A stretch of 64,000 nt of DNA from Bin55 sp963664665. Its GTDB lineage: Bacteria; Pseudomonadota; Gammaproteobacteria; Pseudomonadales; Azotimanducaceae. Made by a program: the position numbers and the translations under genes. The stretch's first letter is position 1; every line of letters starts with the position of its first letter. Positions 19,446 to 27,640 of this stretch are shown here, in pieces. Where the stretch lies: contig CAXXMH010000008.1 in NCBI GenBank assembly GCA_963664665.2, forward strand, positions 434,001 through 498,000, written 5' to 3'. The notes under the pieces are model-generated. The model was not told the origin of the DNA, searched no databases, and was given only the letters and a program-made list of their open reading frames with translations.

Positions 19446-20981
19446 ATGCCAGGCAGTCATATTTCCGATCACCAAGTGAGGCTTTACATGCACTCTAGAC
19501 AAAAAACCACGCCGCAGGCGGCTGCGGTGAAGGCCGGTTTTAGCACCGCCACGGCCTACCGGATCGAGGCCGATCCGCGACTTCCCTCCACCCACACGAG
19601 GCCCCGGGACCGGCGCCGGCCCGATCCGCTGGCGGGGATCTTCGACGAGGAACTCGTTCCCATGCTGGAGAAGACGCCGAGCATTCGCCCGGTGGCGTTG
19701 TTCGAGGAACTCATGCGCCGTCATCCCGAGCTCGCCCCCAGCATTCGTCGCACGTTGGAACGACGCGTGCGGCAATGGCGTGCGGTGCACGGTCCGGAGC
19801 AGGAGATCATGTTCCGTCAGACCCACCCGCCAGGTCAGCTCGGGCTCTCGGACTTTACCGACGCCAACGCCCTGGGGGTAACGATCACCGGCGTGACGCT
19901 CAAGCACATCCTGTACCACTTCCGGCTGGCCTATTCCGGGTTCTCGCACCTGCACGTGGTGCTGGGCGGGGAGAGCTTCACCGCCTTGGCCGAGGGGCTA
20001 CAGAACGCCCTGTGGAGCCTCGGTGGGGCGCCGCAGGAACCCCGCAGCGACAGTCTCTCGGCGGCGTATCGCAACCTTGATTGCGAGCAACGCAAGGACG
20101 CCACGAAGCGCTACGCGGCGCTGTGCGAACACTACAGCATGGCGCCGAGCCGCAACAATCGCGGAGAATCGCACGAAAACGGCGCCGTGGAAGGCCCGCA
20201 CGGGCACCTCAAACGCGCCCTGGCCGACGCGCTACTGCTGCGTGGCTCGCCCGACTTCGACACCTTGGGCCACTACCGCGCCTTCGTCGACGACGTGGTG
20301 GGGCGACGCAACGCCCACCACCGTGCCCGCATCGATGTCGAGCGCGCCGTGCTCAAGCCGTTGCCGCGCCAGCGCACCGAGGACTTCGACACGGCGCGTG
20401 TGCGCGTGACCTCCTCGAGTGGCTTCGTGCTGCGGAAAGTGTTTTACACCGTGCCGTCGCGACTGGTGGGCCATCAGTTGACGGTGCGCCTGTACGACGA
20501 GCGCCTGGAACTGTTTCTCGGCGCCACGTACCTGACGCAACTGCCGCGCGGTCGCCCGCAGGCGAACGGCTGCAACGGCCATGTCATCGATTACCGCCAC
20601 GTCATCCACGCGCTGCGGCGCAAGCCCATGGCGCTGCGCAATCTCGTCTATCGCGACAGCCTGTTCCCCCGCCAGGCATACAGGTGCGCCTTCGACGCGA
20701 TCGTCGAAGCCAAGGGCGAACGCACCGCCTGCCGCGACACCGTCGCCTTGCTGTCGCTGGCGCACGAACGCACCTGCGAAGCCGCGCTCGCTGCGGCCAT
20801 CGAAAGTTGTCTGGAAGCCGGCACGTTACCCGATCCTGACGTCCTGGCCACGCAGTTCGTGCCGTCACCGGATCGCGTGCCGAACATCCACGTCAAGTTG
20901 GGTTCGCTCACCGATTACGATGTCCTGCTCACCGCGCCAACGGCGGCTAGCGCCACCGCACGCACGGGCGACGGCTCATGA
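19446..20981 (+). CDS. istA: IS21-family transposase IstA
   Basis: DDE transposase of the IS21 family (about 511 residues). An N-terminal helix-turn-helix region (about 1-45, containing AAAVKAGFSTATAYRIEAD) is followed by the integrase core with LSDFTDAN (first Asp), EPRSDSLSAAYRN (second Asp region) and the glutamate motif SHENGAVEGPHGHLKR. The C-terminal part has the Mu-transposase-like beta domain. The ATG at 19446 is preferred over the TTG three bases before it. The stop overlaps the istB start as ATGA. Confidence 0.95.
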   Translation: MPGSHISDHQVRLYMHSRQKTTPQAAAVKAGFSTATAYRIEADPRLPSTHTRPRDRRRPDPLAGIFDEELVPMLEKTPSIRPVALFEELMRRHPELAPSIRRTLERRVRQWRAVHGPEQEIMFRQTHPPGQLGLSDFTDANALGVTITGVTLKHILYHFRLAYSGFSHLHVVLGGESFTALAEGLQNALWSLGGAPQEPRSDSLSAAYRNLDCEQRKDATKRYAALCEHYSMAPSRNNRGESHENGAVEGPHGHLKRALADALLLRGSPDFDTLGHYRAFVDDVVGRRNAHHRARIDVERAVLKPLPRQRTEDFDTARVRVTSSSGFVLRKVFYTVPSRLVGHQLTVRLYDERLELFLGATYLTQLPRGRPQANGCNGHVIDYRHVIHALRRKPMALRNLVYRDSLFPRQAYRCAFDAIVEAKGERTACRDTVALLSLAHERTCEAALAAAIESCLEAGTLPDPDVLATQFVPSPDRVPNIHVKLGSLTDYDVLLTAPTAASATARTGDGS

Positions 20982-21835
20982 GCGCCGTGGATCCCGCCCA
21001 GCTTGAGCTGATGTTCACCCAGCTAGGCCTGCCTACCTTCAAGGCCGTCTGGGCCACGCTCGCTGACCGCGCCGATGCCGAAGGCTGGCCCGCAGCCCGG
21101 CTGCTCGCCGCCCTGACCGAGCAGGAGCTCGCCGACCGCGCCCGGCGGCGTTTCGAACGCCATCTCGCCGAGGCCAAACTGCCACCCGGCAAGACGCTCG
21201 CCAACTTCGACTTCAAGGTCGTACCCATGGTCTCCCAGGCGCACGTCAACGCCCTGGTCGCCGGCGATGGCTGGCTGGCGCAGGGCGCCAATGTGATCCT
21301 GGTCGGCCCACCTGGCACCGGGAAAAGTCACTTGGCTGCCGCGGTCGGGTTGGCGCTGATCGAACACGGCTTCCGGGTCCTGTACGCGCGCACCACCGAT
21401 CTGGTGCAGAAACTCCAGGTCGCGCGCCGCGAACTGACGCTCGAGTCCGAGATCCGCAAACTGAACAAGTACCACTTGCTCATTCTTGACGATATCGCCT
21501 ATGTGCGCAAGGATCAAGCCGAAACGAGCGTGCTCTTCGAACTGATCAGCTCACGGTACGAAAATCGCTCCCTGCTCGTCACCGCCAACCAGCCGTTCGG
21601 GGCGTGGGGCTCAATCTTCCCCGAACAGGCCATGACGCTGGCCGCCATCGACCGGCTCGTGCATCGCGCGACCATCTTTGAACTCAACGTGGAAAGCTAT
21701 CGACGACGCACCGCGGTGGAAACCAAACGCGGCCGCGGGCGAATCGCCGCCCGCGCCACGCCCGCCAACACCAACGTCAAGCTGCCGGATAGCACCGCAG
21801 CAACGAACAAAGAGGGCCAAAAAGACAACCCGTGA
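20978..21835 (+). CDS. istB: IS21-family helper ATPase IstB
   Basis: AAA+ ATPase, DnaC-like, that assembles on target DNA and activates IstA. Walker A is VGPPGTGKSHLAAAVG (about residues 109-124) and Walker B is LLILDDIAYV (about 167-176). 285 residues is slightly longer than usual because of a low-complexity basic and alanine-rich C-terminal tail (after residue 250). Coupled to istA by an ATGA overlap. Confidence 0.95.
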   Translation: MSAVDPAQLELMFTQLGLPTFKAVWATLADRADAEGWPAARLLAALTEQELADRARRRFERHLAEAKLPPGKTLANFDFKVVPMVSQAHVNALVAGDGWLAQGANVILVGPPGTGKSHLAAAVGLALIEHGFRVLYARTTDLVQKLQVARRELTLESEIRKLNKYHLLILDDIAYVRKDQAETSVLFELISSRYENRSLLVTANQPFGAWGSIFPEQAMTLAAIDRLVHRATIFELNVESYRRRTAVETKRGRGRIAARATPANTNVKLPDSTAATNKEGQKDNP

Positions 21836-21925
21836 CACCTCACCGATTCCTGATCTGGCGGCGTCGTTTTGAACGCCCCTTGCCGCGTCCACCTCCGATA
21901 ATGTATCATCAAGCGTCGCGACACA

Positions 21926-21967
21926 TTCTCACCCTGATTGTCGCGCACTTCTCACCCTGATTGTCGC
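21926..21967 (-). repeat. IS21 right terminal repeats (two 19-bp copies)
   Basis: TTCTCACCCTGATTGTCGC occurs at 21926-21944 and 21949-21967. They are the inverted counterparts of the left repeats with one mismatch (CAGGGTG against CAAGGTG). Confidence 0.9.
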
Positions 21968-21973
21968 GCTACA

Positions 21974-22067
21974 TCGTCGCCGTGATCTGCATCTTGTGCA
22001 CATCCAGACCCGCCGCACAAGCATGGACGATCGTGAAATCGTCCGGTTGAAATTCGTCGGTTAACAT
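21974..22067 (-). pseudogene. IS110-family transposase, N-terminal fragment
   Basis: Start codon and about 31 codons (MLTDEFQPDDFTIVHACAAG onward) of the same transposase as the full copy, including the first catalytic Asp of GLDVHK. It is cut off by the right end of the IS21 element. Not functional alone. Confidence 0.88.
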
Positions 22068-22427
22068 TCGGTCTCCTGTTGTCGTTAAGGTACAGTGCGA
22101 CGGCGGGTTCAACGGACGTGACTCACCAGCCGTTCACGGCTGGCGGTGCATTTTGTTGCGCGTCCACGAGGTCGGCCGGGCGAGAGCCCGGTCGTCTCGG
22201 AAACAGTCCGGGGCGCGAACCGTTGAACCGGGTCCAGTTTAAGATCGGCGACAGGGCGCCATTTATCCGTCGGCCTCCACGACCGTCACACCCGTTAACG
22301 ATAGCCGACGCCGGCAGCGGTGGCGAAGCCACCGTGTCAGGACAGCTTATTTCATGCCTTCAGGGTGTCTACGAGCCCGACTTCATGACGTTTAAGAAGA
22401 AAATGGAATATCGCGGAATCGGATTTT
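21974..22427 (-). mobile_element. IS110-family element remnant (5' part only)
   Basis: These bases repeat 23747-24200 without any difference that I could find. They hold the first ~31 codons of the transposase and the whole 360-base non-coding end. The rest of this copy is gone at the IS21 boundary. It lies in tandem, same orientation, with the complete copy that begins at 22428, so the right end of the full element directly abuts the left end of this one, as it would in an excised circle. Confidence 0.88.
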
Positions 22428-22574
22428 GTTGTGAAATATATAGAAACGAGGGACGTAGTCTAGCTGGGCGACGGCGTTGGCATGCTCGCCAAGGTGGGTT
22501 GAACTGAAGGCGTCGTCTGACGTGGCGTTGACGCGTGTTAGCCGTGCCCGGATCTCGACTGATGCGTCGTTAGG

Positions 22575-23840
22575 TCACGCGGTAGGCCAGACCACCTTGC
22601 CGTTTTGAATGTAATCGAACGCCTCGAGCTGGCGTAGCCAACGGGAGGCGTTGCGGTCCACGTGCAAAGCGTCGTAGTCGACGTCGGGATCGCCATACGG
22701 CTTGTCATCGCGCAAGATCGCCCAGATCGACCGCAGCATCTTGTGGGCGGTGGCGACGATGGCACGTTTGTAACCGCGTCGCAGCATCAACGCTTTGTGG
22801 TAGCCATGGAACTGACTGTCCTTGGTGCGCGCGGCGGCATGGGCACATTGATTGAGAATGGCAGCCAGATGGCGGCGACCGCCGCGGGTCCGCGTCGGCT
22901 TGCGTTTGCCCGCGCTCTCGTGGTTGCCCGGACAGACGCCGGCCCACGCCGCCAACCGCTCGGCGCTGCCGAAGACGGTGAGGTCGGGACCGAGTTCGGC
23001 GAGGATGTCGCCGGCGGCGGTCACGTCGACCCCGGGCATGGACTTAAGCAGCTCAAGCTGGCGCTGCCACGGCGTTAACCCGGTGAGCAAGGTGTCTCGA
23101 AACGTCTTGATGCGCCCTTCCAGGGCATCGAGCTCGGTGACCAGATCACCCAGCAACGCACGGTCTGTCAAGGAGAGGGACCAGGTCAAGGCGTCTTCGA
23201 GCAGCTCCAGCTTGCGTCGCACGTGCGCGGACAGCGCATCGAGGATGGTCGAGCGTGACTGGCCTGCGATCAAGCCGTCGATGATCAAGCGACCGTTTTT
23301 GCCGAAGATGTCCGTCAAGACCCCGCCGATGCGAATGCCGCTGCGATCCAGCACTTTGTGCACCCGGTTGCGCACCGAGGCGGCGCTCGCGACCAAGCTA
23401 CGCCGATGCCGACTGAGGTTGCGGAGCTCGCGAAACGTCCGCGGTGGAATCATGCTGGGGCTGGTCAGGCCGAACTGGCACACCCGCGCCAGCCAGACGC
23501 TGTCGGCGACATCGGTCTTGTGCCCCTTGAGTTGCTTGACCTGGTGCGCGTTCACCAGCGTCACGGCGAGGTCCGCGTCTTCGAGCGCCTCGAACGGGGC
23601 TTGCCAGTACACGCCGGTACCTTCCATCAGGGCGGCTTCCACCGCATGGCGCTGGAGCCAGGCGCACAAGGCGGCCAAGCCCGAGGGCAACGCGCTGAAC
23701 GCCTGCGTCAGCGTGGTCGCGGCGCCGCGCGGCGGCTGGCGGCGAATCGTCGCCGTGATCTGCATCTTGTGCACATCCAGACCCGCCGCACAAGCATGGA
23801 CGATCGTGAAATCGTCCGGTTGAAATTCGTCGGTTAACAT
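22575..23840 (-). CDS. IS110-family transposase (bridge-RNA-guided recombinase type)
   Basis: Recombinase with an N-terminal RuvC-like DEDD domain and a C-terminal Tnp domain with a catalytic serine. Counting from the ATG at 23840: first Asp in GLDVHK (about residue 22), Glu in MEGTGVYW (about 73), the DxxD pair in GHKTDVADSVWLA (about 110-113), and the serine in CPGNHESAGKRK (about 310). The start at 23840 is chosen because AGGAG lies just upstream; the frame remains open 15 codons further up. About 421 residues, intact. Confidence 0.93.
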   Translation of the reverse strand: MLTDEFQPDDFTIVHACAAGLDVHKMQITATIRRQPPRGAATTLTQAFSALPSGLAALCAWLQRHAVEAALMEGTGVYWQAPFEALEDADLAVTLVNAHQVKQLKGHKTDVADSVWLARVCQFGLTSPSMIPPRTFRELRNLSRHRRSLVASAASVRNRVHKVLDRSGIRIGGVLTDIFGKNGRLIIDGLIAGQSRSTILDALSAHVRRKLELLEDALTWSLSLTDRALLGDLVTELDALEGRIKTFRDTLLTGLTPWQRQLELLKSMPGVDVTAAGDILAELGPDLTVFGSAERLAAWAGVCPGNHESAGKRKPTRTRGGRRHLAAILNQCAHAAARTKDSQFHGYHKALMLRRGYKRAIVATAHKMLRSIWAILRDDKPYGDPDVDYDALHVDRNASRWLRQLEAFDYIQNGKVVWPTA

Positions 23841-24200
23841 TCGGTCTCCTGTTGTCGTTAAGGTACAGTGCGACGGCGGGTTCAACGGACGTGACTCACC
23901 AGCCGTTCACGGCTGGCGGTGCATTTTGTTGCGCGTCCACGAGGTCGGCCGGGCGAGAGCCCGGTCGTCTCGGAAACAGTCCGGGGCGCGAACCGTTGAA
24001 CCGGGTCCAGTTTAAGATCGGCGACAGGGCGCCATTTATCCGTCGGCCTCCACGACCGTCACACCCGTTAACGATAGCCGACGCCGGCAGCGGTGGCGAA
24101 GCCACCGTGTCAGGACAGCTTATTTCATGCCTTCAGGGTGTCTACGAGCCCGACTTCATGACGTTTAAGAAGAAAATGGAATATCGCGGAATCGGATTTT
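23841..24200 (-). ncRNA. Candidate bridge RNA region of the IS110-family element
   Basis: 360 bases between the transposase start and the element end, with perfect short hairpins: CCAGCCG/CGGCTGG at 23899-23916, CCGGGC/GCCCGG at 23949-23964 and CGGTGGC/GCCACCG at 24091-24107. In the IS110 group the left-end non-coding region is transcribed in the transposase sense and folds into a bridge RNA with target-binding and donor-binding loops. The loops and transcript ends cannot be fixed by eye. The same region is duplicated at 22068-22427. Confidence 0.6.
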
Positions 24201-24337
24201 TCGACTCAAGGGAACAGTGTCTGTTGCGGCTTTGATCGATGCACTTCGTCTTTTAACGTCATACTTACATTCGACGAGTTATCTCTAGGAATCCGTCACG
24301 CAAGGTTTCCGAGAACTAGCCGCTTGGAGAAACCATC

Positions 24338-25168
24338 ATGAATGCCTCAGACTTACTTGTGACCGCTGAAGAATTGGCTGCGCTCCTGTCGAACTCAAAC
24401 CTACGGGTCATCGATTGCCGTTGGGCGCTTACGAATCCTTCGTTTGGACGCGAGGAATTCGACAAAGGTCACATTCCATCGGCGCAATACATGCCGCTTG
24501 AGCCTGCAATGAGCGATGAAGCGGGGGAACGTGGGCGCCATCCATTGCCGGACAAGGAACGTTTTGCCGCGACCCTTGGTGCATATGGCATTGATAACGA
24601 TTCTTCGGTCATCGCTTATGACGATGGTATGTGCTCGTTCGCCTGCCGGTTTTGGTGGATGATGCGGTGGGTTGGACACACGGACGTACGGGTGCTCGAC
24701 GGTGGATTACACCAGTGGACTGAACAAGGTCTTGAGACCGTTGTCGACGCTGTACAAGCCCAGCCATGTCAGTTTGAGGTTCGTCCTTCCTTGACGAAGG
24801 ATTGCGGACCAGATGATGTGTTAGGTGGTGAGCACAAGCTGATTGACGCGAGGGCTTACGATCGATTCTTGGGGCAGAATGAATCGATCGACCACACGGC
24901 TGGCCACATTCCTGGTGCGGTGTGTTATCCGTTCGACGGTAATCAACATACCGATAAACGATTCAATCGCGAGACAGATCGATTCCAGACTCTTGACGCC
25001 GATGAGTCCATCGTCTGTTATTGTGGATCTGGTGTGACTGCCACGCACAACATCATGGCGCTCTTATTAGCTGGTTACCCCGAACCTACGCTCTATCCGG
25101 GATCATGGAGCGAGTGGATTGAAGATCCGAACAGACCGATCGAGCGGGAAGAAGGTTCACCTGCTTAG
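24338..25168 (+). CDS. sseA: Two-domain sulfurtransferase, 3-mercaptopyruvate type
   Basis: Two rhodanese domains; the N-terminal one (about 1-140, GHIPSAQYMPL) is inactive and the C-terminal one has the cysteine in CYCGSGVTATHN (about residue 229). CGSGVTA is the loop seen in 3-mercaptopyruvate sulfurtransferases, so this enzyme probably makes pyruvate and protein persulfide or thiocyanate from mercaptopyruvate. GGAG lies 9 bases before the ATG. It sits directly downstream of the IS110 end (137 bases), so its native upstream context, and possibly its promoter, has been changed. The paralogue at 8977-9786 has a different loop. Confidence 0.92.
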   Translation: MNASDLLVTAEELAALLSNSNLRVIDCRWALTNPSFGREEFDKGHIPSAQYMPLEPAMSDEAGERGRHPLPDKERFAATLGAYGIDNDSSVIAYDDGMCSFACRFWWMMRWVGHTDVRVLDGGLHQWTEQGLETVVDAVQAQPCQFEVRPSLTKDCGPDDVLGGEHKLIDARAYDRFLGQNESIDHTAGHIPGAVCYPFDGNQHTDKRFNRETDRFQTLDADESIVCYCGSGVTATHNIMALLLAGYPEPTLYPGSWSEWIEDPNRPIEREEGSPA

Positions 25169-25190
25169 CAGACCGCTTGTTCTTCTACGT

Positions 25191-26138
25191 TTAACTTACG
25201 AGCTGCGCTGGACCACCAATGCCACTCACCACGACGCTGTGAACCCCTTCGAGTTGACGTAATCGGCCGCCGACTTCGTTCGCGGCATCCGATTCACAAA
25301 CTGCCTTCACATGTGATCCAGCGTCGATCGTGTAAAACACGTTGATTCCGTCGGCACGCATGTTTTCGACCGCTTCAATGCAGTGTAGTGTCGCCGAGTT
25401 CCAGTAGATCAGCGAAGGTTCCGTACTCAGCATCAGCGCATGCATTTGGCGACAACTCGCTTCGCCGACCTGAGCGAGCGCAGAAAAGTCCTTATTCTGA
25501 ACCGCTGACAGACCGAGACCAAATGCGTCATTCGTAGCGCGCGTCCATGCCTCGTAGAAAGGCGACGTATCGCGAGATGCCGTCATTCCCATGGTCGAAC
25601 CCGTCGATTTGCTTCTATCAGATGTGATCGCGACCGCTACGGATAGATCCCACTCGTTTTCACGCAAAATTTGAGAAACTCGACACGTGTTCTCTCCTGG
25701 CTCAAGCGCTACAAATCCACCATGAAGTGAACGCGCCGCAGACGCGGATCCTCGCCTCGCCCAATCACATTGCTCCTGCAAGGAAAGATCTAGCTCAAAC
25801 GCAGTCGAAATCGCGAGCGTGAGCGCTGCGAACCCGGACGCAGACGACGCCAAACCGCTATTCGCTGGAAAGTTACTCGACGACTCAATACGGATATGCG
25901 GTAGATCAAACTGGCGACGAAGCTGCGCGAGCCATCCATTGATCTTGCTATCGTCCACACGCTCGTCGTCAAGCACGACAACCGACGAAGTCGTTTCCTC
26001 AACACGTGTGGTCGTCCGCAAATCACCCAGCGTCAGCGCCAACGAAGGCGTTGCCGGGATATTTAGCTCGTCGTTGCGTTTACCCCAGTACTTGACGAGC
26101 GCAATATTGGAATGTGCATACGCGGTAGCTGCGCGCAC
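25191..26138 (-). CDS. mvaD: Diphosphomevalonate decarboxylase-like GHMP enzyme
   Basis: GHMP-superfamily enzyme that decarboxylates mevalonate 5-diphosphate to isopentenyl diphosphate. The N-terminal AHSNIALVKYWGKRNDELN (about residues 8-26) is the substrate-binding block of this family, and the glycine/serine ATP loop is SSNFPANSGLASSASGFAAL (about 85-104). 315 residues is typical. No other mevalonate-pathway gene lies in the window. A phosphomevalonate-type decarboxylase is possible. The start overlaps the stop of the amidase gene by a base, so the amidase, mvaD pair is co-transcribed. Confidence 0.85.
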   Translation of the reverse strand: MRAATAYAHSNIALVKYWGKRNDELNIPATPSLALTLGDLRTTTRVEETTSSVVVLDDERVDDSKINGWLAQLRRQFDLPHIRIESSSNFPANSGLASSASGFAALTLAISTAFELDLSLQEQCDWARRGSASAARSLHGGFVALEPGENTCRVSQILRENEWDLSVAVAITSDRSKSTGSTMGMTASRDTSPFYEAWTRATNDAFGLGLSAVQNKDFSALAQVGEASCRQMHALMLSTEPSLIYWNSATLHCIEAVENMRADGINVFYTIDAGSHVKAVCESDAANEVGGRLRQLEGVHSVVVSGIGGPAQLVS

Positions 26139-27583
26139 TAGTACCCAGCTGGTGGTGTAAACGCAAATCCCTGCTGTTCGAGCAGGCGCGCCACGCCTAA
26201 CGTCGTCAAATCGCCGTATTCTGGTCCTACTACCTGGACTCCGATCGGAAGACCTTCGTCGTCAAGACCCGTAGGTACGATGGTGGATGGCAAGTATGCG
26301 TTGGTTGGGACACCCGCCCAGAATACCTGTTGGAAGTATCCCTGCTGTTGACCGTTTACCGTGATCGTTCGTTCACCGAACGGCCGATGATCATGCGGAA
26401 ACGCTGAACGCGCCATGATCGGCATTAACACGATGTCGTAGTCTCTGAAGAACTTGAACCAAGCCCAGCGTATGTGAGTTCGTTTCTCGTTATTCCCTAC
26501 CCATTCACGGAATCGCGCAACCTGAGAGCGTCGCACGACCGCGTCCAGACTTTCATCATCAGGATCCAGCGCGTTCGCTGCTTCCATATTGCGCTGGTAT
26601 TGCTCTTCCGGTACGCGGCACGCCATCGTCGCGGATAGCAAGGACTGGTACGTGAAATGCGTGTGTTCGGAGGTGAAATCCGGACGTGCATCGTAATCGA
26701 GCTGCGCACCTTCGGAACGTAACGCTTCTGCCACCATATCGACACGCGCGGAAACTGATGCATCAACGGGCGCCATTTCGTCATCCCGCCATACCGCTAC
26801 CTTCAAATCACCGGGCTGCTTATCGAACTCTGGCAGTTCTAGCTTTAAGCCATAGGATTCGATCTCGTTTGGTCCCGCCATCACGCGCGTAGCGATCTCA
26901 ACATCTTCGGCACCTCGTCCTAATGGACCAATCACCGATAGATCTGAAGGACTCAAAATGCCGGGGGTCGCATGCCCGCGTGGGGGGAGCATGTTCCAAG
27001 TTGGCTTATGACCAAACACGCCACAGAAGTGTGCTGGATTTCGAATTGAGCCGCCAATATCCGAACCGGTATCAATACCGGTCATACCCGCAGCTAGTGT
27101 CGCAGCCGAACCGCCGGAGGAACCGCCAGGGATTTTGGTGACGTCGTAGGGATTGTTGGTTGTACCGTAGATTTCGTTATAGCTTTGGAAATCCGACAGC
27201 ATCAACGGCACATTGGTCTTACCGAAGATCACAGCACCCGCGCCACGCAAACGCTCAACGGAAAGCGCGTCGCGAGTCGCGAAGTTGCCTTTCAAATACG
27301 GCGCACCCCAAGTCGACGGCGTACCTCTCACGTCGTAAGACTCCTTGATGGTCATCGGTACGCCGTGCAGTGGACCGAGCTCCTCGCCTGCCGCAATGGC
27401 TGCATCCGCCCGTTTGGCATCTTCCATCGCCTCGTCACGAATTTGCCAAATGACTGCGTTCAATTCGCCGTTGAACTTATCGACACGGTCGAAATAGAAG
27501 TTCAACAGCTCCACGCTGGAAATCTGCTTAGCACGGAGTTTTCGCGCTAACGACACAGCACTATCAAACGCTAGTTCAGTCAT
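26138..27583 (-). CDS. Amidase signature family hydrolase
   Basis: Ser-cisSer-Lys amide hydrolase of 481 residues. The lysine is in GVPMTIKESYDV (about residue 79), the glycine-serine core in PGGSSGGSAATLAAGM (about 152-167), and the nucleophile motif in TGSDIGGSIRNPAHF (about 172-186). The family includes acylamidases and nylon-oligomer cyclic-dimer hydrolases; the region after about 380 (FPHDHRPFGERTITVNG) fits the general amidase group, so the substrate is unknown. It is transcribed with mvaD and probably follows the HisN-like gene (57 bases away). Confidence 0.9.
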   Translation of the reverse strand: MTELAFDSAVSLARKLRAKQISSVELLNFYFDRVDKFNGELNAVIWQIRDEAMEDAKRADAAIAAGEELGPLHGVPMTIKESYDVRGTPSTWGAPYLKGNFATRDALSVERLRGAGAVIFGKTNVPLMLSDFQSYNEIYGTTNNPYDVTKIPGGSSGGSAATLAAGMTGIDTGSDIGGSIRNPAHFCGVFGHKPTWNMLPPRGHATPGILSPSDLSVIGPLGRGAEDVEIATRVMAGPNEIESYGLKLELPEFDKQPGDLKVAVWRDDEMAPVDASVSARVDMVAEALRSEGAQLDYDARPDFTSEHTHFTYQSLLSATMACRVPEEQYQRNMEAANALDPDDESLDAVVRRSQVARFREWVGNNEKRTHIRWAWFKFFRDYDIVLMPIMARSAFPHDHRPFGERTITVNGQQQGYFQQVFWAGVPTNAYLPSTIVPTGLDDEGLPIGVQVVGPEYGDLTTLGVARLLEQQGFAFTPPAGY

Positions 27584-27640
27584 GGGAGGCTCCTTTTACG
27601 AACGCTCAATGATATTTTTAGGCATTTGAGGTCTAGGCGT

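Larger units (their letters stand above)
19263..21973 (+). mobile_element. IS21-family insertion sequence
   Basis: A complete element of about 2.7 kb with istA and istB overlapping by 4 bases. Both ends start TGT (TGTC left, TGTA right when read inward). They carry the IS21-style multiple terminal repeats: two direct copies of a 19-bp unit at the left and two inverted copies at the right. The left flank is the group II intron RT gene, while the right flank is the inside of an IS110-family transposase gene. No target duplication links the two flanks. It is visibly more GC-rich than the surrounding chromosome. Confidence 0.92.
22428..24200 (-). mobile_element. IS110-family insertion sequence, complete copy
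   Basis: 1773-base unit on the minus strand, defined by the repeat period between the two copies. It has a short right end (22428-22574), one transposase gene, and a long 360-base non-coding left end (23841-24200). IS110 elements have no long terminal inverted repeats and usually leave no clear target duplication; none is seen. A long non-coding region upstream of the transposase is the arrangement of the IS110 group, in which that region encodes the bridge RNA. Confidence 0.88.

Noticed and set aside
20081..20839. 252-residue frame inside istA
   Set aside because: Shadow of istA in GC-rich DNA; arginine- and alanine-rich low-complexity composition with no family motif.
22079..22507. 142-residue plus-strand frame repeated at 23852-24235
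   Set aside because: Both lie over the IS110 non-coding end opposite the transposase; the shared sequence is explained by a structured RNA region with hairpins and the two frames end differently once the repeat stops.
22428..22574. A separate gene or tRNA in the right end of IS110 (GTAGTCTAGCTGGGCGACGG)
   Set aside because: It looked briefly tRNA-like but has no matching acceptor stem or anticodon arm.
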